Below are positions 17,960 to 29,734 of a stretch of 64,000 nucleotides of DNA, in pieces. The stretch is taken from assembly GCF_000021945.1 (NCBI RefSeq), contig NC_011831.1:2989353-3053352 (forward strand). The letters are read 5' to 3'. Within the stretch, counting starts at the first letter, position 1. Every line of letters begins with the position of its first letter. Below the pieces are notes generated by a model. It was not told the origin of the DNA. It saw only the letters and a program-made list of their open reading frames with translations, and did no database searches. The position numbers and the translations under genes were made by a program. This stretch comes from Chloroflexus aggregans DSM 9485 (GTDB lineage Bacteria > Chloroflexota > Chloroflexia > Chloroflexales > Chloroflexaceae).

Positions 17960-17989
17960 GATCGCGTTGTAATGAGACAAAACGCGATC
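17960..17989. promoter_or_regulatory. 9-bp inverted repeat upstream of the rRNA promoter
   Basis: GATCGCGTT (17960-17968) and AACGCGATC (17981-17989) with a 12-base gap, ending 12 bases before the -35 box of the 16S promoter. Position suggests an upstream activating or repressing site, but no known regulator matches. Confidence 0.4.
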
Positions 17990-18001
17990 GGAGGTGCGCG
18001 C

Positions 18002-18030
18002 TTGACAAATCGGGAGGGATTCGCTATACT
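18002..18030 (+). promoter_or_regulatory. 16S rRNA promoter
   Basis: Perfect TTGACA (18002-18007), 17-base spacer, TATACT (18025-18030), about 170 bases before the mature 16S start. It is the strongest promoter visible in the window. A leader with complementary GCAAGGG/CCCTTGC segments follows (18040-18150). Confidence 0.88.
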
Positions 18031-18155
18031 ACGCAGCGTTGCAAGGGCAACGGTCTCACCACCGAGCGGCGGTAGACCTGACAACTCGCCAGGCGCGCAG
18101 TCGCCGACTAGGGTCACGCATCCGTGGCGCTAGTTTTTTCATCCCTTGCACCCGG

Positions 18156-18195
18156 CACCTTGACAAGCAAGCGTGGTGAACAAACGCGCACGTAG
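18156..18195 (+). other. 5' arm of the pre-16S processing stem
   Basis: This 40-base stretch is almost the reverse complement of 19719-19758 (two or three mismatches and one single-base bulge). The two arms bracket the mature 16S, giving the long duplex that RNase III normally cuts in rRNA precursors. It begins with CACCTTGACA and ends at GCACGTAG. Confidence 0.88.
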
Positions 18196-18199
18196 TCCA

Positions 18200-19688
<1,489 letters not shown>

Positions 19689-19718
19689 GGGAGTGTCTCC
19701 CAACACGAACCAATGCAG

Positions 19719-19758
19719 CTACGGCGCGTTCTGTTCACCACGCTTGCGTGTCAAGGTG
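19719..19758 (+). other. 3' arm of the pre-16S processing stem
   Basis: Reverse complement partner of 18156-18195, beginning 32 bases after the mature 16S 3' end. Pairing would loop out the whole 16S, so the transcript can mature without any 23S sequence. Confidence 0.88.
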
Positions 19759-19766
19759 AGAACGTC

Positions 19767-19809
19767 AGCGCCGGTCGCGGTCGGGGGATTGCCCACCGCG
19801 ACCGGCGCT
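19767..19809 (+). terminator. Perfect 15-bp hairpin after the 16S unit
   Basis: AGCGCCGGTCGCGGT (19767-19781) pairs perfectly with ACCGCGACCGGCGCT (19795-19809) around a 13-base loop. It starts 8 bases after the processing stem. No T-run follows, so it may be a Rho-type stop, a stabilising end, or the first of the hairpins that fill the next 1.5 kb. Confidence 0.55.
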
Positions 19810-19850
19810 GTGGTGTTGTGTGGCGGTTCGCTCTGCTCCCCCCGCGTGAG

Positions 19851-21345
19851 GTCTGGCTTGCGGCAGTCGCCCTGCCGCACCCCGTAGCACATTGCGGCAA
19901 GGCCACTACCGCTCGCCACGGCGGGTATGGATTGCGACAGTTGTACTGCCGCACACCACAGCAATTGCTGCAAGTCACTGTCACCTGCTACAGTGGGCCT
20001 GAAATGCGGCAGTCGCACTGCCGCTCGTCACCGTAAACTGCGGCACGTCACTGCCGCCCGTCACAGCATCAGGTCCCAACTACAGCCATCAAACGGAAGT
20101 CTCACTCCCCGCGATTACCCTGTCACGTGCCGCACCCAAGCGTAGCGCCGGGCCGTATCGTGTGCAGGCGACAATGTGCGCTATCCCGGTGGTGCGGCAT
20201 CACGTCGCGGGAGCGTGCGGCGCCGGCACTGCGGATTGTGTGTGTTGCTCCCCCCGCGTGAGGTAGCACACCTCACGTCCAGCCACCACACAGCAGGTCT
20301 GGCTTGCCTTGCGACAGTCACCCTGCCGCTCGTCACCGCAAACTGCGACAGGCCACTGCCGCTCGTCACCGCAAACTGCGACAGGCCACTGCCGCCCGCC
20401 ACAGCACATTGCGGTAAGGCCACTGCCGCCCGCCACAGCGGGTATGGATTGCGGCAGTCGCCCTGCCGCACCCCACAGCACATTGCGGCAAGGCCACTGC
20501 CGCTCGCCACAGCACATTGCGGCAAGGCCACTGCCGCTCGCCACAGCACATTGCGGTAAGGCCACTGCCGCCCGCCACAGCATCAGGTTCCGACTACAGC
20601 CATCAAACGGAGGTCTCACTCCCCGCGACCACCACTGTCACGTGCCGCACCCAAGCGTAGCGCCGGGTCGCATCGTGTGCAGGCGACGATGTGCGCTATC
20701 CCGGTGGTGCAGCATCACGTCGCGGGAGCGTGCGGGGCCGGCACTACGGATTGTGTGTTGCTCCCCCCGCGTGAGGTAGGCACACCTCACGTCCAGCCAC
20801 CACACAGCAGGTCTGGCTTGCGGCAGGCCACTGCTGCACTCCACAGCACATTGCGATAAGGCCACTGCCGCTCGCCACGGCGGGTCTGGCTTGCGGCAGT
20901 CGCCCTGCCGCACCCCGTAGCACATTGCGGCAAGGCCACTACCGCTCGCCACGGCGGGTATGGATTGCGACAGTTGTACTGCCGCACACCACAGCAATTG
21001 CTGCAAGTCACTGTCACCTGCTACAGTGGGCCTGAAATGCGGCAGTCGCACTGCCGCTCGTCACCGTAAACTGCGGCACGTCACTGCCGCCCGTCACAGC
21101 ATCAGGTCCCAACTACAGCCATCAAACGGAAGTCTCACTCCCCGCGATTACCCTGTCACGTGCCGCACCCAAGCGTAGCGCCGGGCCGTATCGTGTTCAG
21201 GCGACAATGTGCGCTATCCCGGTGGTGCGGCATCACGTCGCGGGAGCGTGCGGTGCCGGCACTGCGGATTGTGTGTGTTGCTCCCCCCGCGTGAGGTAGC
21301 ACACCTCATGTCCAGTCACCACACAGCAGGTCTGGCTTGCGGCAG
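19851..21345 (+). repeat. Hairpin-rich repeat tract with a ~458-bp direct duplication
   Basis: No gene is supported here. Segment 19851-20308 recurs at 20884-21341 (offset 1,033 bases) with only a few changes, and part of it recurs a third time at about 20580-20820. The unit is built of short stem-loops of the form GCGGCA-loop-TGCCGC whose loops differ while stems persist. The CCCCCCGCGTGAGG block recurs at about 19838, 20254, 20764 and 21286. Apparent long reading frames in several frames on both strands are by-products of the repeats. Confidence 0.85.
20309..20580 (+). repeat. 34-bp tandem repeats within the tract
   Basis: ACATTGCGG starts at 20480, 20514 and 20548, giving an exact 34-base period with near-identical units; looser units precede them from 20330. 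Each contains a GCGGCA...TGCCGC stem. There are no unique spacers, so it is not CRISPR. Confidence 0.8.
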
Positions 21346-21436
21346 TCGCACTGCTGCCCGCTATTCCATGCGTAGCTAGCGAGTGTGTCGCCGTTCCCTC
21401 AAATCCACTACTCTGATTTGGTCGTCGGTTGCACTG

Positions 21437-21940
21437 CTACGATGCGCCCACCGCTTGCGTTCGCAATGGCCAGTAACGTCGTATCAAATAAGCTCGCGCC
21501 AACCGAGCTGCATACGCGACAGCTCGTTCTGTAGCGGGACTAAGCGTTAGACTCAAAGAAGTGTCATAAGCCGGAATCGTTACCAGCATCGCTCGTGGTG
21601 CGTGACCATAGAGCAGACGAGCCAGCGCAAGCAATGCGGCGGGATCACTCTGATGACTAGAAGTAAGTTGCCTTACCGGTTCGATGCAACGTACCTCGAC
21701 GTGGGTGCGATCAATGGCGGCATCGAGGAAGATTACCCGCCGTGAGCGAGCGATGAGAGGAGCTAATTCTGGCGTGAGTTGGGTTTTGGTCACGACCTGC
21801 AACCCAGCGACTCGCCACTGCCGGATCCGTTCGGCGGCTGCCTGTCCGGCATAGTCGTCGCCACGTACCGGATTCCCGTAGCCAATGACGAGACCATACG
21901 GTGCGATCGCAGGACATCGGTGCCGGCTGCTGTGTCCCAT
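21437..21940 (-). CDS. hoxW: [NiFe] hydrogenase maturation endopeptidase (HoxW-type)
   Basis: A 167-residue protease that removes the C-terminal tail of the hydrogenase large subunit after nickel insertion. The N-terminal motif LVIGYGNPVRGDDYAG holds the first metal-sensing acidic residue (Asp in RGDD). A second acidic site is in VIFLDAAID and a later motif is VTIPAYDTSLSLTLSP. I chose the ATG at 21938-21940, preceded by GAAAGGG; a start 13 codons upstream would be TTG. It is the last gene of the hox operon, 84 bases after hoxH. Its likely substrate is the HoxH tail after His449. The C-terminal HxxxP-like region is poorly conserved. Confidence 0.88.
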   Translation of the reverse strand: MGHSSRHRCPAIAPYGLVIGYGNPVRGDDYAGQAAAERIRQWRVAGLQVVTKTQLTPELAPLIARSRRVIFLDAAIDRTHVEVRCIEPVRQLTSSHQSDPAALLALARLLYGHAPRAMLVTIPAYDTSLSLTLSPATERAVAYAARLARAYLIRRYWPLRTQAVGAS

Positions 21941-22024
21941 AGCTAACCCTTTCACGAGATTACCGTTGTTTGTTGACAATTATACCGCAAACAATGATGT
22001 AGTCCAGGTCTTCACCTTTTTTCT

Positions 22025-23446
22025 TCAACGACTGAGCCGACCCACCAGTGTGCCGTGCGAATCGTATAGCTCAACTTCCATCGCCATCTGTCCGATAGCG
22101 TGCGTCGAACAACTTAAGCATGGATCATACGCACGTACACCTGCTTCGATCCGGTTGAGAATGCCTTCATCAAACTGACCGTTGCAAATGTAGTTTTGGG
22201 CGATCTGACCAACTGTGCGGTTTATCGCCAGATTATTTTGACCGGTGGCAATAATGAGATTAACGTCAGTAATCAACCCCTTCTCATCAACCCGATAGTG
22301 ATGGAAGAGCGTACCGCGAGGTGCTTCACTTACTCCAACCGCCTCGTAACGATTGACCCCAGCGTCGGCGCGAAGGTTAGGTGAAAGGAGATCATCATCT
22401 TCGATCAGCATTTCGATGTGTTCAAGGGCAGCGATGATCTCGATGAGCCGGGCATGATGGTAGTAGAAACTCCCTTCGATCACCGGTCCGACCTGTTCAC
22501 GAAGTTCCTGTAGTTCAGCGTCGGCTCGCGGTGTACCTATTGACGCACATACGTTAAGCCGTGCGAGCGGTCCAACTCGGTACATACCCTGTGGATAACC
22601 GAATGCACGAATGTAGGGAAACTTCAGATAGCTCCATGGCTCAACCGCTTCGCCAATCACGTCGCGGTAGTCAATCGGATCGAGATCGTCGATCAACATT
22701 TTGCCGGTATGGTCAATAATTCGCAGTTTACCGCCATAATGCATCCAGCGGCCACCAGGCCCAACCATGCCGAGGTATAAGCTGGGGAAGACACCGAAGG
22801 TTGTAACTTCACGTTGGTATTGCTCGGTGAGCCGTTTGAGGCGAGCCATCGCATCGAGGGCAATCGTCAGCATTTCGGGTACGGCAGACCGAATTCGGTC
22901 GCGACTACTCTCGGTAAGGCCACTACGGACTCCGCCCGGTACTGCCCACGCCGGGTGGATTTTACGTCCACCGAGCAGCTCAATCACCTCTTGACCAAAC
23001 TGACGTAAACGGATCCCCTTCCGGGCAACGTCTGGCTCGGCGGCGATCAAGCCAAAAATGTTGCGCTGTGTCGGCTCACTGTCAAAGCCGAGCATGAGAT
23101 CAGGACCACTCAAGTGAAAGAAACTGAGTGAATGCGATTGAATTATCTGACCGAGATTCATCAGGCGGCGGAGTTTTTCTGCAGCCGGAGGGATCTGCAC
23201 TGCCAGTAAGGCATCGCCGGTACGGGCCGAGGCAAGGAGGTGGCTCACCGGACAGATACCACAGATCCGCGCAGTAATACCGGGCATCTCCCAAAAGGGC
23301 CGCCCAATGCAGAATCGTTCAAAACCGCGAAACTCGGTAACGTGAAAGCGTGTCTCGGCGACATTACCGTTGTCGTCGAGGTGAATGCTGATTTTGGCAT
23401 GCCCTTCGATCCGTGTGACCGGATCGATCACAATCCGTTGGCCCAT
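22025..23446 (-). CDS. hoxH: Bidirectional [NiFe] hydrogenase large subunit
   Basis: A 473-residue catalytic subunit carrying the Ni-Fe(CN)2CO centre that splits or forms H2. It has both cysteine pairs: Cys62 and Cys65 in [10 protein letters not shown], and Cys443 and Cys446 in [10 protein letters not shown] 24-residue tail after His449 ([11 protein letters not shown] onwards) is the expected proteolytic-maturation peptide, matching the downstream protease gene. It is cytoplasmic, with no signal peptide on any subunit, consistent with the NAD(P)-linked group 3d type. It lies 77 bases after hoxY. Confidence 0.96.
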   Translation of the reverse strand: MGQRIVIDPVTRIEGHAKISIHLDDNGNVAETRFHVTEFRGFERFCIGRPFWEMPGITARICGICPVSHLLASARTGDALLAVQIPPAAEKLRRLMNLGQIIQSHSLSFFHLSGPDLMLGFDSEPTQRNIFGLIAAEPDVARKGIRLRQFGQEVIELLGGRKIHPAWAVPGGVRSGLTESSRDRIRSAVPEMLTIALDAMARLKRLTEQYQREVTTFGVFPSLYLGMVGPGGRWMHYGGKLRIIDHTGKMLIDDLDPIDYRDVIGEAVEPWSYLKFPYIRAFGYPQGMYRVGPLARLNVCASIGTPRADAELQELREQVGPVIEGSFYYHHARLIEIIAALEHIEMLIEDDDLLSPNLRADAGVNRYEAVGVSEAPRGTLFHHYRVDEKGLITDVNLIIATGQNNLAINRTVGQIAQNYICNGQFDEGILNRIEAGVRAYDPCLSCSTHAIGQMAMEVELYDSHGTLVGRLSR

Positions 23447-23523
23447 CGCGCACTCCTTCTGTCATGGTTCGCGCAAAACATTACGGTGCGCTCACGTATT
23501 CCATCTCAATCATCATGTCTCAT

Positions 23524-24057
23524 CTATCCAAATCGAATATCAACTTCCGGTTTGCGGCCTGTGAGCAACGCCTCGAGTAAGGCACGAATCCGGGGGGCCG
23601 ATGGTGGGCAGCCGCTCAGATAATAGTCCACGGGGATGACCTGATGAACCGGCATCACCTTATCGAGGAGCACCGGCACAATACCCGGCTCGTGAGGTAT
23701 CTTCCCGCGTGGGTCGCTATGTTCGATGTAGACCTGTTGTAGAAGCTGTTCGGGGGAACCAAGCGGATTACGCAGCGCAGTAACATTCCCGCTCACAGCG
23801 CAATCACCGAAAGAGACGATAATCTTACTGTTACGGCGGGCAATATGCGCCAGTTCGAGGTGTTCGTTATTGGCGATGGCTCCCTCGATCAACGTGACAT
23901 CAACATGAGACGGAAATCGTTTGACATCGGCGATCGGACTGTACACAAGATCGGCCTGGGCTGCTAGCTCAATCAGCCATTCATCGAGATCGAGCAATGA
24001 CATATGACAGCCCGAACAGCCACCTAACCAGATGGTCGCAATACGTATTCGGCTCAT
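23524..24057 (-). CDS. hoxY: Bidirectional hydrogenase small subunit
   Basis: A 177-residue subunit holding the proximal [4Fe-4S] cluster that takes electrons from the HoxH active site. Candidate ligands are Cys14 and Cys17 in LGGCSGCHMS, a Cys in SFGDCAVSG and a Cys in LSGCPPSAPR. There is no twin-arginine leader and no extra cluster domain, as is normal for short HoxY proteins. It lies 17 bases downstream of hoxU. Confidence 0.94.
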   Translation of the reverse strand: MSRIRIATIWLGGCSGCHMSLLDLDEWLIELAAQADLVYSPIADVKRFPSHVDVTLIEGAIANNEHLELAHIARRNSKIIVSFGDCAVSGNVTALRNPLGSPEQLLQQVYIEHSDPRGKIPHEPGIVPVLLDKVMPVHQVIPVDYYLSGCPPSAPRIRALLEALLTGRKPEVDIRFG

Positions 24058-24074
24058 GCACCTCTCCTTGCGCG

Positions 24075-24782
24075 TTACCAGCGCTGTTTGCGTGCTTCAA
24101 CTATCAACGCGATTCGTTCGCTGGCGTGTGGACGTTCACCAACAGTGACACCACGCGGGAAAATAGCCCCGGTTGGACAGGCCAACTGGCACTTACCGCA
24201 ACTCGTGCAGGTCGTAGATGTTCCCCACGGCTGATTTAGATCGGTGATAACTCGCGAATCAGCGCCCCGCCCCGCTACATCCCACGTATGGACGCCTTCG
24301 ATCTCGTCGCAGGCGCGTACACAGCGTGTACAGAGTACGCAGCGGTTATGATCGATGCCAAAGCGCGGGTGTGAGATGTCAACCGGACAGTTGGGTGAGA
24401 GGTAATCGTAGCGCACATGATCCATACCGACCATAGCGGCCAATCGTTGCAATTCGCAATTGCCGCTGGCAACACACACTGCGCAGACGTGATTGCGTTC
24501 GGCAAAGAGGAGTTCGATGATCTGGCGTCGGTACATTTGCAGGCGGGACGTGTTGGTATGGACGACCATCCCTTCGCTGACCATCGTCATGCAGGCCGGT
24601 TGCAACCGACGCTGACCTTCAATCTCAACTAAGCAGAGTCGGCAGGCACCGACGTCTGACAATCCATCGAGGTGGCAGAGGGTCGGGATGGTGATCCCTG
24701 CCTCACGGATAGCTGCGAGCAGGGTTTCACCAGGGCGCGCCGATACCAGATGACCATCAATCGTGAGCGTCTTAGCTGCCAT
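24075..24782 (-). CDS. hoxU: Hydrogenase diaphorase iron-sulfur subunit
   Basis: A 235-residue electron-wiring subunit related to the N-terminus of NuoG. In order: a [2Fe-2S] ferredoxin domain ([15 protein letters not shown] and a later Cys), the His/Cys cluster motif [12 protein letters not shown], and a two-[4Fe-4S] ferredoxin domain ([25 protein letters not shown]). The ATG at 24780-24782 follows GGAGG and overlaps the end of hoxF by 11 bases. It links HoxY to the NAD(P)H site on HoxF. Confidence 0.95.
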   Translation of the reverse strand: MAAKTLTIDGHLVSARPGETLLAAIREAGITIPTLCHLDGLSDVGACRLCLVEIEGQRRLQPACMTMVSEGMVVHTNTSRLQMYRRQIIELLFAERNHVCAVCVASGNCELQRLAAMVGMDHVRYDYLSPNCPVDISHPRFGIDHNRCVLCTRCVRACDEIEGVHTWDVAGRGADSRVITDLNQPWGTSTTCTSCGKCQLACPTGAIFPRGVTVGERPHASERIALIVEARKQRW

Positions 24783-26379
24783 AATCGCCCTCCGCACCGA
24801 TCAACTGTTCGTATTCGTGTCGGAAGTAGTGTAAGGTACTGAGCACCGGGTTGGGTGCCGATTGCCCCAGGCCACAGAGGCTGGTCTCGCGCATTAGTTC
24901 ACATAACTCTTCGATCTTGACCAGATCACTCCCTTTCGCCTGACCGTTACGGACCTTCGTCAACATATTGAAGAGCTGAACCGTCCCTACGCGGCAAGGA
25001 ATACATTTACCGCACGACTCTTCTTTACAAAACTCCATGTAGAAGCGGGCAACATCGACCATATTGGTGTGTTCATCCATAACCACCATACCGCCCGATC
25101 CCATAATGGAGCCAACAGCGGCGAGTGATTCGTAGTCAACCGGCGTATCGAACAGACTGGCCGGGATACACCCGCCAGACGGGCCACCGGTCTGTACCGC
25201 CTTTACCGGGGAGCCATCTGGTGTGCCGCCGCCTATCTCTTCCACGATTTCACGCAGCGTGATGCCCATCGGCACTTCGATGAGGCCGGTGTTGCGGATC
25301 TTGCCGGTGAGGGCAAAAATCTTCGTCCCTTTACTCTTCTCAGTACCAATGTTGGCAAACCATTCAGGTCCGTTTTCGATAATGGCTGTGATGTTAGCAA
25401 ACGTCTCGACGTTGTTGATCAGCGTTGGCATGCCCCATAGGCCACTTTCAGCAGGGTAGGGCGGACGCGGTCGTGGTTGACCACGGCGACCTTCAATCGA
25501 TGCGATCAATGCCGTTTCTTCGCCACAGACAAACGCCCCGGCCCCAACGCGAATGTCAATGCGAAAATTAAAACCGCTCTCAAAAATCTGAGCGCCGAGC
25601 AGACCGAGCCGGCGTGCTTGCACAATCGCTTTTTGCAAGCGGTCGATTGCCAATGGGTACTCACCGCGTACATAGATAAAACCTTGTTCGGCGCCAACCG
25701 CATAGGCTGCAATCGCCATTCCTTCCAACACCAAGTGTGGATCGCTCTCAAGGACACTACGATCCATAAACGCACCTGGGTCGCCCTCATCGGCATTGCA
25801 GATCACAAATTTGCGTTCGCCGGGGCTTTTCGCCACGGTCGCCCATTTGAGACCGGTCGGATAACCGGCACCACCACGTCCACGGAGGCCGCTACGGGTG
25901 ATAACGTTGATTACCTCAGCCGGTGTCATTTCGTGAATCACGTGGTAGAGCGTGCGGTAACCACCCACGGCGATGTAGTCTTCGATCCGTTCGGGATTGA
26001 TCCGGCCGCAGTGACGGAGTACGATGGGTAGTTGGCGGGTAAAGAAGGGGGCGTTTCGATCACAGCGTGGTACTGTGCAAGGACCACCGTCAAGCGCTGC
26101 AACCAAATCTTCAGCGTCAGCCGGAGTGACGTGCTCGAACATTTCACCGCTAGGTTCGATACGTAGTAACGGACCGTGACCACACAACCCCATGCAGCCA
26201 ACCGGGATGACATCAACTTCGGCCAGCTTACCGGTTGCTGTCAAAACTGTTTCGAGCCGGCGTTTGATTTCGAGTGATCCAGAGGCCTGACAGCCGGCAG
26301 CAGCGCAACAAAGAATACGCTGTCGGGTGTAATGATTTTGTTCCCGTTCGGCGATGGTTTCAAGTTCGTGAAGATCCAT
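24772..26379 (-). CDS. hoxF: Hydrogenase diaphorase flavoprotein subunit
   Basis: A 535-residue subunit that binds FMN and NAD(P)H. An N-terminal thioredoxin-like [2Fe-2S] domain ([17 protein letters not shown]) precedes the NuoF-like core with the glycine-rich [16 protein letters not shown] motif and [14 protein letters not shown]. The C-terminal [4Fe-4S] motif is [13 protein letters not shown] with a fourth Cys in [12 protein letters not shown]. No C-terminal ferredoxin domain is fused, as in the cyanobacterial-type HoxF. It is separated from hoxE by only 3 bases. Confidence 0.95.
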   Translation of the reverse strand: MDLHELETIAEREQNHYTRQRILCCAAAGCQASGSLEIKRRLETVLTATGKLAEVDVIPVGCMGLCGHGPLLRIEPSGEMFEHVTPADAEDLVAALDGGPCTVPRCDRNAPFFTRQLPIVLRHCGRINPERIEDYIAVGGYRTLYHVIHEMTPAEVINVITRSGLRGRGGAGYPTGLKWATVAKSPGERKFVICNADEGDPGAFMDRSVLESDPHLVLEGMAIAAYAVGAEQGFIYVRGEYPLAIDRLQKAIVQARRLGLLGAQIFESGFNFRIDIRVGAGAFVCGEETALIASIEGRRGQPRPRPPYPAESGLWGMPTLINNVETFANITAIIENGPEWFANIGTEKSKGTKIFALTGKIRNTGLIEVPMGITLREIVEEIGGGTPDGSPVKAVQTGGPSGGCIPASLFDTPVDYESLAAVGSIMGSGGMVVMDEHTNMVDVARFYMEFCKEESCGKCIPCRVGTVQLFNMLTKVRNGQAKGSDLVKIEELCELMRETSLCGLGQSAPNPVLSTLHYFRHEYEQLIGAEGDYGS

Positions 26380-26382
26380 ACG

Positions 26383-26904
26383 CTACTCCTCACGGCCAAG
26401 CAACGACCGAATCCGTGTTGTCAGATCTGAGCGGTCGGCGTGCCCGATAACTTCACCATCGAGGACGACTGCCGGTGCAATGCCACATGCGCCGAGGCAG
26501 CGCGCAGTAAGTAAGGATAACTGCCCATCAGGGCTGGTGTGGCCTGCCTTGATCCCGCTTAGTGTTTCGAGTTCGCGCAGCAAGATGGCAGCGCCGCGCA
26601 CGTAGCAGGCAGTGCCAAGACAGACGGTGCAGCTATGTCGACCTTGAGGGGCCAAGGAAAAGAAATGATAGAAGGTTGCGACACCGTATACTCGGCTTGG
26701 CGGCAAATGGAGACGTTGGGCTATCTCGCTGAGTAATTCTGGTGACAGAAAACCGTAGAGTTCCTGGGCTTTGTGCAGAACTTCGATCAATGCGTTTCCC
26801 TGGTACTGGAAACGCTTCATCGTCGCCTCAAGGATCTTGCGGCGGTTATCGCCGGCAGGGCGCATTTCACGGTCAACATCGGCCTTCGGTGCAGGTGTCG
26901 TCAT
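26383..26904 (-). CDS. hoxE: Hydrogenase accessory electron-transfer subunit
   Basis: A 173-residue NuoE-like protein with a thioredoxin-fold [2Fe-2S] domain whose four ligands fall in CTVCLGTACYVRG and CLGACGIAP. The first 20 residues (APKADVDREMRPAGDN) are a non-conserved extension. It is the first gene of the operon. The presence of HoxE marks a five-subunit group 3d enzyme, which may also exchange electrons with ferredoxin. Confidence 0.94.
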   Translation of the reverse strand: MTTPAPKADVDREMRPAGDNRRKILEATMKRFQYQGNALIEVLHKAQELYGFLSPELLSEIAQRLHLPPSRVYGVATFYHFFSLAPQGRHSCTVCLGTACYVRGAAILLRELETLSGIKAGHTSPDGQLSLLTARCLGACGIAPAVVLDGEVIGHADRSDLTTRIRSLLGREE

Positions 26905-26930
26905 TGAACCTCTCCCTCACTGATGAGCGG

Positions 26931-26959
26931 ATGCTATGTTGATACTAATTGGTTGGCAA
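26931..26959 (-). promoter_or_regulatory. hox operon promoter
   Basis: On the minus strand TTGCCA (26954-26959), 17-base spacer, TAGCAT (26931-26936), 26 bases before the hoxE ATG. Not a perfect consensus, but well spaced and well placed. Confidence 0.6.
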
Positions 26960-27003
26960 CTGTTTCGGCGAGAAGAGTTGATTACCCGGCGTTAACGTAG
27001 AAG

Positions 27004-27030
27004 TAGGGATACAGCATTGCTGTATCCCTA
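27004..27030 (-). terminator. Terminator of hppA
   Basis: TAGGGATACAGC (27004-27015) pairs perfectly with GCTGTATCCCTA (27019-27030) around a 3-base loop, 37 bases past the hppA stop. The T-run on the minus strand is weak, so efficiency is uncertain. It lies between hppA and the hox promoter and would insulate the hydrogenase operon. Confidence 0.7.
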
Positions 27031-27066
27031 TTCCTCCGGTGACAAGCTTCGTCGAACACTTACCGA

Positions 27067-29394
27067 CTAATCGGCCGATGCCGGTGCTTGAGCGATCTCT
27101 TTAAGCGTCTCGCTTTCACGCTTGCTCTGCCAGATTGCCCAGATCAGCGCGGCGACACAGAGAATCATCGCGACAATCACGCCCGGACTACCGGGTTTGA
27201 TCGTCACCACAATCGGCGCAATGATCAGTGCCACCAGATTGATCACCTTAATCATCGGGTTCAAAGCAGGGCCGGCAGTATCCTTAAGCGGATCACCGAC
27301 GGTATCGCCAACTACAGCCGCTTTATGCGGTTCGCTGTGTTTGCCGCCAAAATTACCTTCCTCGATGTACTTCTTGGCGTTATCCCAGGCGCCACCGGCA
27401 TTTGCTTGGAACACTGCCATCAATTGGCCGGTGAGGATGATCCCGGCGAGAAAACCACCCAACGCCTCGACACCGAGCGTAAAGCCGACGATAATCGGCA
27501 CCAACACGGCAATCAGGCCAAGGCTGATCAGCTCTTTCTGCGCTGCCGTCGTAGAAATCTGAACAGCACGCGCGTAATCGGGCTGTACCTTGCCCTCCAT
27601 CAAACCGGGGATACGGAACTGCCGCCGCACTTCGTTGACGATCTGTGCTGCGGCCCGCGATACGGCGCGGATGGTCAGCGAGGAGAAGAGGAAGGGTACC
27701 GCACCACCAATGAGGAGACCGATGAACACGGTAGGGGCAGCGACGTTAATCGACGAGAGCAGCTCGATACCCTGCTCGCCCTTGGCGATCATTTGCTGTA
27801 ACACCTTATTGACATCGGTGAAATAAGAGCCATAGAGCGCTACTGCCGCGATAACAGCCGAGCCAATTGCAATCCCCTTCGTGACCGCCTTTGTCGTATT
27901 GCCCACCGCGTCGAGGTCATCCATCACGTTGCGCGCATTCTTATCAAGCCCGGCCATTTCGCCGATCCCGTTAGCGTTGTCGGAGATGGGGCCGAAGCTG
28001 TCCATCGAAATCGTATTACCGGTTAGCAGCAACATACCGATACCGGTCAACGAAACCCCGTAGAGAATCGCCGTAAACTGGGTAGCCGCCGGTTCACCGG
28101 AGTAGATCAACACCGACGTAAAGATCGAGGCCGAGATGACGAGAATTGCCCAGACGCTGCTCTCCATACCGAGCGCCAAGCCCGACAAGATATTCGTCGC
28201 CGACCCGGTTTGTGAAGCCTTTGAGGTTTCTTTCACCGGGCTGAAGTGGGTGCTGGTAAAGTATTCGGTCAGCTTGTCGAGAACGACGGCCAGGACCACA
28301 CCGGAGAGGGTGGCAAAGAACGGTCGCCAGTCGACGATACCGGTTGCTTCGTCAACCATAAAGATGGGAGTTGCCGCAGCGCTGGCCGCAATAGCCAAAC
28401 CGGCAGCAATGTAGAAGCCACGGTTCATCGCTGCCATTGCATTGCGCTTACGTTCATCGGTGGTGACGAACAGATTGCCGATGACCGAGGCAACCACGCC
28501 AATCGCGCGGAGCACCAGCGGGAAGATGATGAAGCGCAGATCATACGCCCCGTCACCGATGGTCCCCACAACCGCATCACCCAGCACCAGGCCGAGGATC
28601 AACGCCGACACCAGCGTCACTTCAAAACTCTCAAAAACGTCAGCCGCCATACCGGCGCAGTCACCAACGTTATCACCGACCAGATCGGCGATTACGGCTG
28701 CATTGCGCGGGTCGTCTTCAGGGATGCCGGCCTCAACCTTGCCGACAAGGTCGGCGCCGACGTCAGCCGCTTTGGTGTAGATACCGCCACCGACGCGCAT
28801 GAAGAGTGCGATGAGCGAACCACCGAAGCCAAAGCCGAGCAGGGCGTCGGGTGCAGCAATCCCGAAGACCATAAAGATCAGGGTACCACCGAGTAGGCCG
28901 AGGCCCACGGTAAGCATCCCGGTCACCGAGCCGGATTTGTACGCGACCTGAAGGGCCGGGTTATACCCTTTGCGTGAAGCCGCGGCAACGCGCACATTCC
29001 CTTCAACGGCCACGTTCATCCCGACGTAGCCGACAGCATAACTGAACAGCGACCCCATGAGAAAGGCCACTGCTCGTCCGATCGCTACCCAAAGAGTAGC
29101 TGCCTCTTCACTGCCGAACCGCTCAACCGCTTCGGTTGTGGGGGGGATGATGAACACACTTGCTGCCAGGACAAAGGTGAGAATGACGATGAGGATAGAG
29201 ATTGTACGGAATTGTTGGCTCAGATAAGCGTTCGCGCCGGTCTTGATAAATCCCCAGACTTCGCGCATTTTCGGCGTACCGGTATCCTGCGCAAGGATTT
29301 GGCTGCGAATGAAGAAGGCGTACCCGATACCAAGTAGCGAGACGACGAGGACGGCCCAGACCGCAAGACTTTGGACGGCGTTCAGATCCTGCAT
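27067..29394 (-). CDS. hppA: K+-independent proton-translocating membrane pyrophosphatase
   Basis: A 775-residue integral membrane enzyme that couples pyrophosphate hydrolysis to H+ export, with about 16 transmembrane segments. The catalytic loop motif [11 protein letters not shown] and the [16 protein letters not shown] motif are present. [10 protein letters not shown] carries Lys where K+-dependent enzymes have Ala (GNTTAA), which marks the K+-independent, H+-pumping class. I chose the ATG at 29392-29394, after AAGGAG; an upstream start would add 22 residues. It recovers energy from PPi released in biosynthesis and phototrophic metabolism. It is monocistronic with its own promoter and terminator. 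Confidence 0.96.
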   Translation of the reverse strand: MQDLNAVQSLAVWAVLVVSLLGIGYAFFIRSQILAQDTGTPKMREVWGFIKTGANAYLSQQFRTISILIVILTFVLAASVFIIPPTTEAVERFGSEEAATLWVAIGRAVAFLMGSLFSYAVGYVGMNVAVEGNVRVAAASRKGYNPALQVAYKSGSVTGMLTVGLGLLGGTLIFMVFGIAAPDALLGFGFGGSLIALFMRVGGGIYTKAADVGADLVGKVEAGIPEDDPRNAAVIADLVGDNVGDCAGMAADVFESFEVTLVSALILGLVLGDAVVGTIGDGAYDLRFIIFPLVLRAIGVVASVIGNLFVTTDERKRNAMAAMNRGFYIAAGLAIAASAAATPIFMVDEATGIVDWRPFFATLSGVVLAVVLDKLTEYFTSTHFSPVKETSKASQTGSATNILSGLALGMESSVWAILVISASIFTSVLIYSGEPAATQFTAILYGVSLTGIGMLLLTGNTISMDSFGPISDNANGIGEMAGLDKNARNVMDDLDAVGNTTKAVTKGIAIGSAVIAAVALYGSYFTDVNKVLQQMIAKGEQGIELLSSINVAAPTVFIGLLIGGAVPFLFSSLTIRAVSRAAAQIVNEVRRQFRIPGLMEGKVQPDYARAVQISTTAAQKELISLGLIAVLVPIIVGFTLGVEALGGFLAGIILTGQLMAVFQANAGGAWDNAKKYIEEGNFGGKHSEPHKAAVVGDTVGDPLKDTAGPALNPMIKVINLVALIIAPIVVTIKPGSPGVIVAMILCVAALIWAIWQSKRESETLKEIAQAPASAD

Positions 29395-29515
29395 GACCCC
29401 AACTCCTTCGTTGCACGAATGCACGACCCGATGAAACTGCCGGCGCGGCGCGCAGGGCACGGGGCTTGCGCGGGGCGCTGGTGTTTGGGAAAATCTCCTA
29501 CCGTAGACGTGGATT

Positions 29516-29544
29516 ATTCTAGCATAGTCGAGTTACGATTGCAA
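29516..29544 (-). promoter_or_regulatory. hppA promoter
   Basis: On the minus strand TTGCAA (29539-29544), 17-base spacer, TAGAAT (29516-29521), about 120 bases upstream of the hppA ATG. The rest of the 340-base gap to the first STAS gene (29395-29734) shows nothing further. Confidence 0.7.
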
Positions 29545-29734
29545 CGTTCGGCACAAATGCGATGTTGGGCATAAATGGTGCGAAAGTAGTGCAATCACGC
29601 GAAGTGCTTTGCGTTGCCGGTAATGGTCATCATACTGCTGATAAGCGAGATATCAGGTGACTAGGAGAGGTGCCGTAACATCGGGTGGTCAGATGTGAGG
29701 TGATCGGCTGATCGCATCGGCTCGTGCAGCTTGC

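Noticed and set aside
19719-21178. Several Cys/Arg-rich frames behind the 16S gene, two of them identical
   Set aside because: They are repeat translations; the identical pair simply reflects the 1,033-base duplication, and frames open on both strands.
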